Part shown: positions 5,789 through 9,098 of the stretch, one piece after another
Position numbering within the stretch: the stretch's first letter is position 1
How the letters are laid out: each line of letters opens with the position of its first letter
Assembly: GCA_045593645.1 (NCBI GenBank)
Contig: JAZNWZ010000053.1
Coordinates: 1-9,098 of the forward strand
From: Fimenecus sp045593645
GTDB taxonomy: Bacteria; Bacillota; Clostridia; Oscillospirales; Acutalibacteraceae
Direction of reading: 5' to 3'
DNA: 9,098 bases
Translations under genes and position numbers: made by a program
The notes under the pieces: generated by a model
The model's database searches: none
What the model saw: the letters and a program-made list of their open reading frames with translations, nothing else
Told to the model about the DNA's origin: nothing

Positions 5789-6646
5789 ATGTCAGAAAAC
5801 AAAAACTGCCTTAATGAAAAATCAATGTCAAAAATCAAGGAAGCAGTTTGCATTGACACAAACAGAGTGTATGATTCTTGTGCAGACAAGGATTGTCTTG
5901 AAGATTTAAGAGTTTATTTTACAAGTCAGACACAGTGCATAATTGATTCTGCAACAAATGTCCGTTGTAGAGGAAGTGAAGTACTTAACGCCTTTATTGA
6001 GGTTGAAAGAATACCGTTCAACAGAGGCTTCTATTCAGTTGATATTACTTATTTCTTTAAAGTGTGCCTTGATGTTTTCACAGGCCACTCAAATGCACCT
6101 GTCCCAGTTGAAGGTCTTGCAACATTCTCTAAAAAATGTATCCTTTATGGCTCTGAAGGCAATGTAAAGGTATTCTCATCAGAATTTGTAAGCTGTGATA
6201 TTGACAATCAGCTTGATATGACAAGCACAAATCCAAAAGCAAAGGTACAAACAGTTGACCCAATTTGCCTTGACGCAAAGCTTTGTCATATTCACGATTG
6301 TTGTAACCCTTGCGATAAAAATTGCTGCAAGCCATCACGATTACCAAAATGCATTTGTTGTTGCTTTGATGGTGATTTTGACTGCTACGACGACGAGCCT
6401 AAAAAAGCAGTCCTTGTTACACTTGGTATTTTTACCATTGTTCAGCTTGAAAGAGATGTGCAGATGCTTATTCCTGCATATGACTTCTGTATGCCAAACA
6501 AAGAATGTAGCTGCGAAACAGATAATCCTTGTGAAGCCTTTAGAAAAATTCAGTTCCCTGTTGACGAATTCTTCCCACCAAAAGAAGGTTGCCTAAAGGG
6601 TGGCTACTTCACAGGCTGTGGATGTTCAGTCCCAAACAATGATTAA
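5789..6646 (+). CDS. Cysteine-rich protein of unknown function, possible spore-envelope component
   Basis: This 285-residue protein has 28 cysteines (about one in ten) and no signal peptide or transmembrane helix. Its N-terminal part carries IKEAVCIDTNRVYDSCADKDCLEDLRVYF (about 16-44), followed by a predicted beta-rich region to about 150. A central cluster (160-199) packs 12 cysteines into 40 residues with CC and CCC runs. A second hydrophobic beta-like block (about 206-233) and a tail ending GCGCS follow. I recall similar unnamed proteins in Clostridia but no assigned role. The cysteine density, the likely cytoplasmic synthesis and the sigma-E-like promoter suggest a cross-linked spore coat or exosporium protein. 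Metal binding is the main alternative. The perfect AGGAGG fixes the start. It is divergent from the diguanylate cyclase and convergent with glycogen phosphorylase. Confidence 0.85.
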   Translation: MSENKNCLNEKSMSKIKEAVCIDTNRVYDSCADKDCLEDLRVYFTSQTQCIIDSATNVRCRGSEVLNAFIEVERIPFNRGFYSVDITYFFKVCLDVFTGHSNAPVPVEGLATFSKKCILYGSEGNVKVFSSEFVSCDIDNQLDMTSTNPKAKVQTVDPICLDAKLCHIHDCCNPCDKNCCKPSRLPKCICCCFDGDFDCYDDEPKKAVLVTLGIFTIVQLERDVQMLIPAYDFCMPNKECSCETDNPCEAFRKIQFPVDEFFPPKEGCLKGGYFTGCGCSVPNND

Positions 6647-6649
6647 ACA

Positions 6650-6678
6650 AAAAACGGAAGGTTAAACCTTCCGTTTTT
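6650..6678. terminator. Bidirectional terminator between convergent genes
   Basis: A nearly symmetrical hairpin with arms AAAAACGGAAGG (6650-6661) and CCTTCCGTTTTT (6667-6678) and a TTAAA loop lies 3 bases past the cysteine-rich gene's stop. It lies 11 bases past the glycogen phosphorylase stop on the other strand. Each strand ends its stem in a T run, so one structure serves both genes. Confidence 0.93.
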
Positions 6679-6689
6679 CTTTTATTTGA

Positions 6690-9098
6690 TTATTTAAGTG
6701 CTGATTTTGCGCTCCAGATGTTTGCAGCATACTCGTTAATAGCACGGTCTGCAGCAAATCTGCCTGCACCTGAGATATTCATAAGAGACATCTTGTTCCA
6801 GTTATCTCTGTCAAGGAAGTCCTTAGAAATTCTTTGTTGTGTTGCTCTGTAATCTTCAAAGTCAGCAAGAGCCATATATGGGTCATGGTGAATAATTGTT
6901 GATGTTACCTCGTGAAACATCTTGCCACCAATACCATTTGCATTTGCAAAATCAAGAATCTTATGAAGCTCTGCATTGTTGTTATAGAACATTTCAGGAT
7001 TATAACCACGCTTTTTAAGTTGATTAACCTCAGGAGTGCTCATACCAAAGATATAAATGTTTTCGTCGCCAACTGCTTCATAAATTTCAACATTAGCGCC
7101 GTCCATTGTACCGAGAGTAACTGCACCGTTAAGCATAAGCTTCATATTACCTGTACCTGATGCCTCTGTACCTGCAAGTGAAATTTGCTCTGAAATATCT
7201 GCAGCAGGCATAAGCTTTTCAGCAAGAGTTACATTGTAATCTTCAACATAAACAACCTTAAGTCTGCCCTTAACATCAGGGTCATTGTTAATAACATCTG
7301 CAAGTGCACAAATAAATGAAATAATCTTCTTTGCCATAAAGTAGCCTGACGCTGCTTTTGCACCGAAAATATATGTGTGAGGAATAAACTCACCATTTGG
7401 ATTTTCTTTAATTGCAAGGTATTGTGAAAGAATATTGAGTGCATTAAGTTGTTGACGCTTATACTCGTGAAGACGTTTAACTTGAACGTCAAAAATTGAA
7501 TCTGGGTCAAGCTTAATTCCGTTGTGCTTAAGAACATATTTTGCAAATTCTTCTTTATTTGCCCTCTTAATCTTGCCAAGCTCGTCAAGTACTGCCTTGT
7601 CGTCCTTGTATTTTCTCAAATCAAGAAGTTTGTCTGCATCCTTAATAAAGCCATCACCAATAAGGTCTGTAAGATAACCTGTAAGCTTAGGGTTTGCTTG
7701 ACAAAGCCATCTTCTGTGAGCAATACCATTAGTAACATTTGTAAACTTGTTTGGTGTAAGTGAATAGAAATCAGAGAAAACTGTTTCTTTAAGGATATCA
7801 CTATGAAGAGCAGAAACACCGTTTACACAGTGTGAGCCTGCAACACAAAGGTTTGCCATTCTAACAATGCCGTTTGACATAATTGCCATTCTCTCAACCT
7901 TATCAGCATCGTGTGTGTTTTCCCAAACATAAGAACGGAAACGGTTGTCGATTTCCTTTGTGATTTGCCAAATTCTTGGCATAAGACGTTTATAAAGGTC
8001 TTCAGGCCAGCATTCAAGAGCCTCTTTCATAACTGTGTGGTTTGTATAAGCAACTGTGTTTGTAACAATGTTCCAAGCCTCATCCCAGCCATAGCCACAC
8101 TCGTCAAGAAGAATTCTCATAAGTTCAGGAATTGCCATTGTAGGGTGAGTATCGTTAACATGGATAGCAACCTTGTCAGCAAAGTTATCCATTGTGCCGA
8201 ATTCACGAAGGTGATGAGCAACAATGTCTTGAATCGAAGCAGAAACAAGGAAATATTGTTGACGAAGACGAAGTGATTTGCCTTCTGGATGATTATCTGC
8301 AGGATAAAGAACCTTGCTGATAACCTCTGCCATAGCGTTTCTTTCCATAGCTCTCATATAATCACCTTGATTAAAGAGTGCCATATCGAGACCAGGTGCT
8401 TTTGCAGACCAAAGACGAAGCACAGAAACACCCTTACCATCTTTACCTGCAACATGCATATCATAAGGAACAGCTTGAATTGTTGTTGAGTTTGCAATTT
8501 CAACATGGTGATATTGATTTTCCCAAGTGTCTACAACTTCACCTTCAAAATTGATTGCAATTGCGCTTTCTTCATGTGGTACAAGCCAAACATCGCCACC
8601 AGGAAGCCAGAAGTCAGGAAGCTCTGTTTGCCAACCATCAACAAGCTTTTGCTTAAAAATACCATATTCATAAAGAATTGAATAGCCCTTTGCAACATAG
8701 CCTTGTGTTGCAAGACCATCAAGATAACAAGCAGCAAGACGACCTAAACCACCGTTACCAAGACCTGCGTCAGGCTCACAATCATAAATTGCTTCCATTT
8801 TAATATCGTAATCTTTTAAAACGCTTTCAAAAACCTTTGTAAGATTTAAATTGTAAAGATTATTTTTAAGTGAACGGCCCATAAGGAATTCCATACAGAG
8901 ATAATAAACTCTTTTTGTTCCTTTTTTAGAACCTTGTGCAGAAAAGTCTGCTCTGCCCTGACTCATCATATCTCTGACAATAAGAGCAATTGCTTTGTAA
9001 AATTGTTCAATTGTTGCCTCTGTAGGATTAACACCTATAAAATGAGAGAGCTTTGACTCAACAAGCTCTTTTGCTTGTTTCTTTGTAAGCGAATAATT
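6690..9098 (-). CDS. glgP: Glycogen/starch phosphorylase, N-terminus cut by the window edge
   Basis: This GT35-family enzyme releases glucose-1-phosphate from alpha-1,4-glucan using phosphate and pyridoxal phosphate in the cytoplasm. The frame is open to the right edge, giving 802 residues in the window; family members are about 790-830, so only a few residues are missing. Conserved blocks appear in order: RVYYLCMEFLMGR, NGGLGRLAACYLDG, HVNDTHPTMAIPELMR, NVTNGIAHRRWL, VKRLHEYKRQ, then EASGTGNMKLMLNG and TMDGANVE. The cofactor lysine is the K of GNMK (codon 7140-7142, in-window residue 653). The first ATG inside the window (8969) is not the true start, because upstream codons encode typical N-terminal sequence (FYKAIALIVRDMMSQGR). 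No allosteric N-terminal extension can be judged. It is separated from its neighbour by the shared terminator, and its promoter is outside the window. Confidence 0.98.
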   Translation of the reverse strand, partial: NYSLTKKQAKELVESKLSHFIGVNPTEATIEQFYKAIALIVRDMMSQGRADFSAQGSKKGTKRVYYLCMEFLMGRSLKNNLYNLNLTKVFESVLKDYDIKMEAIYDCEPDAGLGNGGLGRLAACYLDGLATQGYVAKGYSILYEYGIFKQKLVDGWQTELPDFWLPGGDVWLVPHEESAIAINFEGEVVDTWENQYHHVEIANSTTIQAVPYDMHVAGKDGKGVSVLRLWSAKAPGLDMALFNQGDYMRAMERNAMAEVISKVLYPADNHPEGKSLRLRQQYFLVSASIQDIVAHHLREFGTMDNFADKVAIHVNDTHPTMAIPELMRILLDECGYGWDEAWNIVTNTVAYTNHTVMKEALECWPEDLYKRLMPRIWQITKEIDNRFRSYVWENTHDADKVERMAIMSNGIVRMANLCVAGSHCVNGVSALHSDILKETVFSDFYSLTPNKFTNVTNGIAHRRWLCQANPKLTGYLTDLIGDGFIKDADKLLDLRKYKDDKAVLDELGKIKRANKEEFAKYVLKHNGIKLDPDSIFDVQVKRLHEYKRQQLNALNILSQYLAIKENPNGEFIPHTYIFGAKAASGYFMAKKIISFICALADVINNDPDVKGRLKVVYVEDYNVTLAEKLMPAADISEQISLAGTEASGTGNMKLMLNGAVTLGTMDGANVEIYEAVGDENIYIFGMSTPEVNQLKKRGYNPEMFYNNNAELHKILDFANANGIGGKMFHEVTSTIIHHDPYMALADFEDYRATQQRISKDFLDRDNWNKMSLMNISGAGRFAADRAINEYAANIWSAKSALK

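Noticed and set aside
7911..8276. Plus-strand 121-codon open frame inside glycogen phosphorylase
   Set aside because: It is fully antisense to a highly conserved enzyme and has no coding features of its own.
8967..8969. ATG as the start of glycogen phosphorylase
   Set aside because: The upstream in-frame codons to the window edge encode conserved N-terminal sequence, so the gene continues outside the window.

Overview
The window looks like chromosomal DNA from a low-GC, probably anaerobic, spore-forming member of the Clostridia, perhaps Oscillospiraceae/Ruminococcus-like. This is inferred from the AT-rich spacers, strong AGGAGG-type ribosome binding sites, TATAAT-type promoters, a LysM-G5-M23 peptidase of clostridial architecture, a PqqD/HPr-kinase-like pair, and a cysteine-rich protein behind a sigma-E-like promoter. 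The species cannot be named from the sequence. I see no mobile elements, CRISPR arrays, tRNA or rRNA. Coding density is high and no gene-free stretch exceeds about 140 bases.

Left part (minus strand). At 1-49 is the possible beginning of a further gene running off the edge. At 73-1560 is a fused Wzz/BY-kinase (polysaccharide co-polymerase plus tyrosine autokinase), with its own promoter and a Gly-Tyr tail encoded by a 12-bp tandem repeat. At 1646-4336 is a tightly packed three-gene unit read leftward. It encodes a membrane-anchored LysM/G5/M23 peptidoglycan hydrolase, then an HPr-kinase-like P-loop protein (1-nt overlap), then a PqqD-family protein (11-nt overlap). A perfect 10-bp palindrome matching the GlnR/TnrA consensus lies just downstream of its -10 box.

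Middle. A membrane diguanylate cyclase (4462-5652, minus) has an intact GGEEF active site and inhibitory I-site, and ends in an intrinsic terminator. Its promoter lies back to back with that of a 285-residue protein with 28 cysteines (5789-6646, plus). That second promoter has an exact sigma-E-type -10, which suggests mother-cell sporulation expression and a spore-envelope role. This is inference.

Right part. Glycogen phosphorylase (minus) is cut by the right edge and lacks only its extreme N-terminus. It converges on the cysteine-rich gene, and the two share one bidirectional terminator.

The themes are cell-surface construction (exopolysaccharide, peptidoglycan, possible spore coat), second-messenger signalling and carbon reserve use. 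The least understood parts are the PqqD/HPr-kinase-like pair and the cysteine-rich protein.
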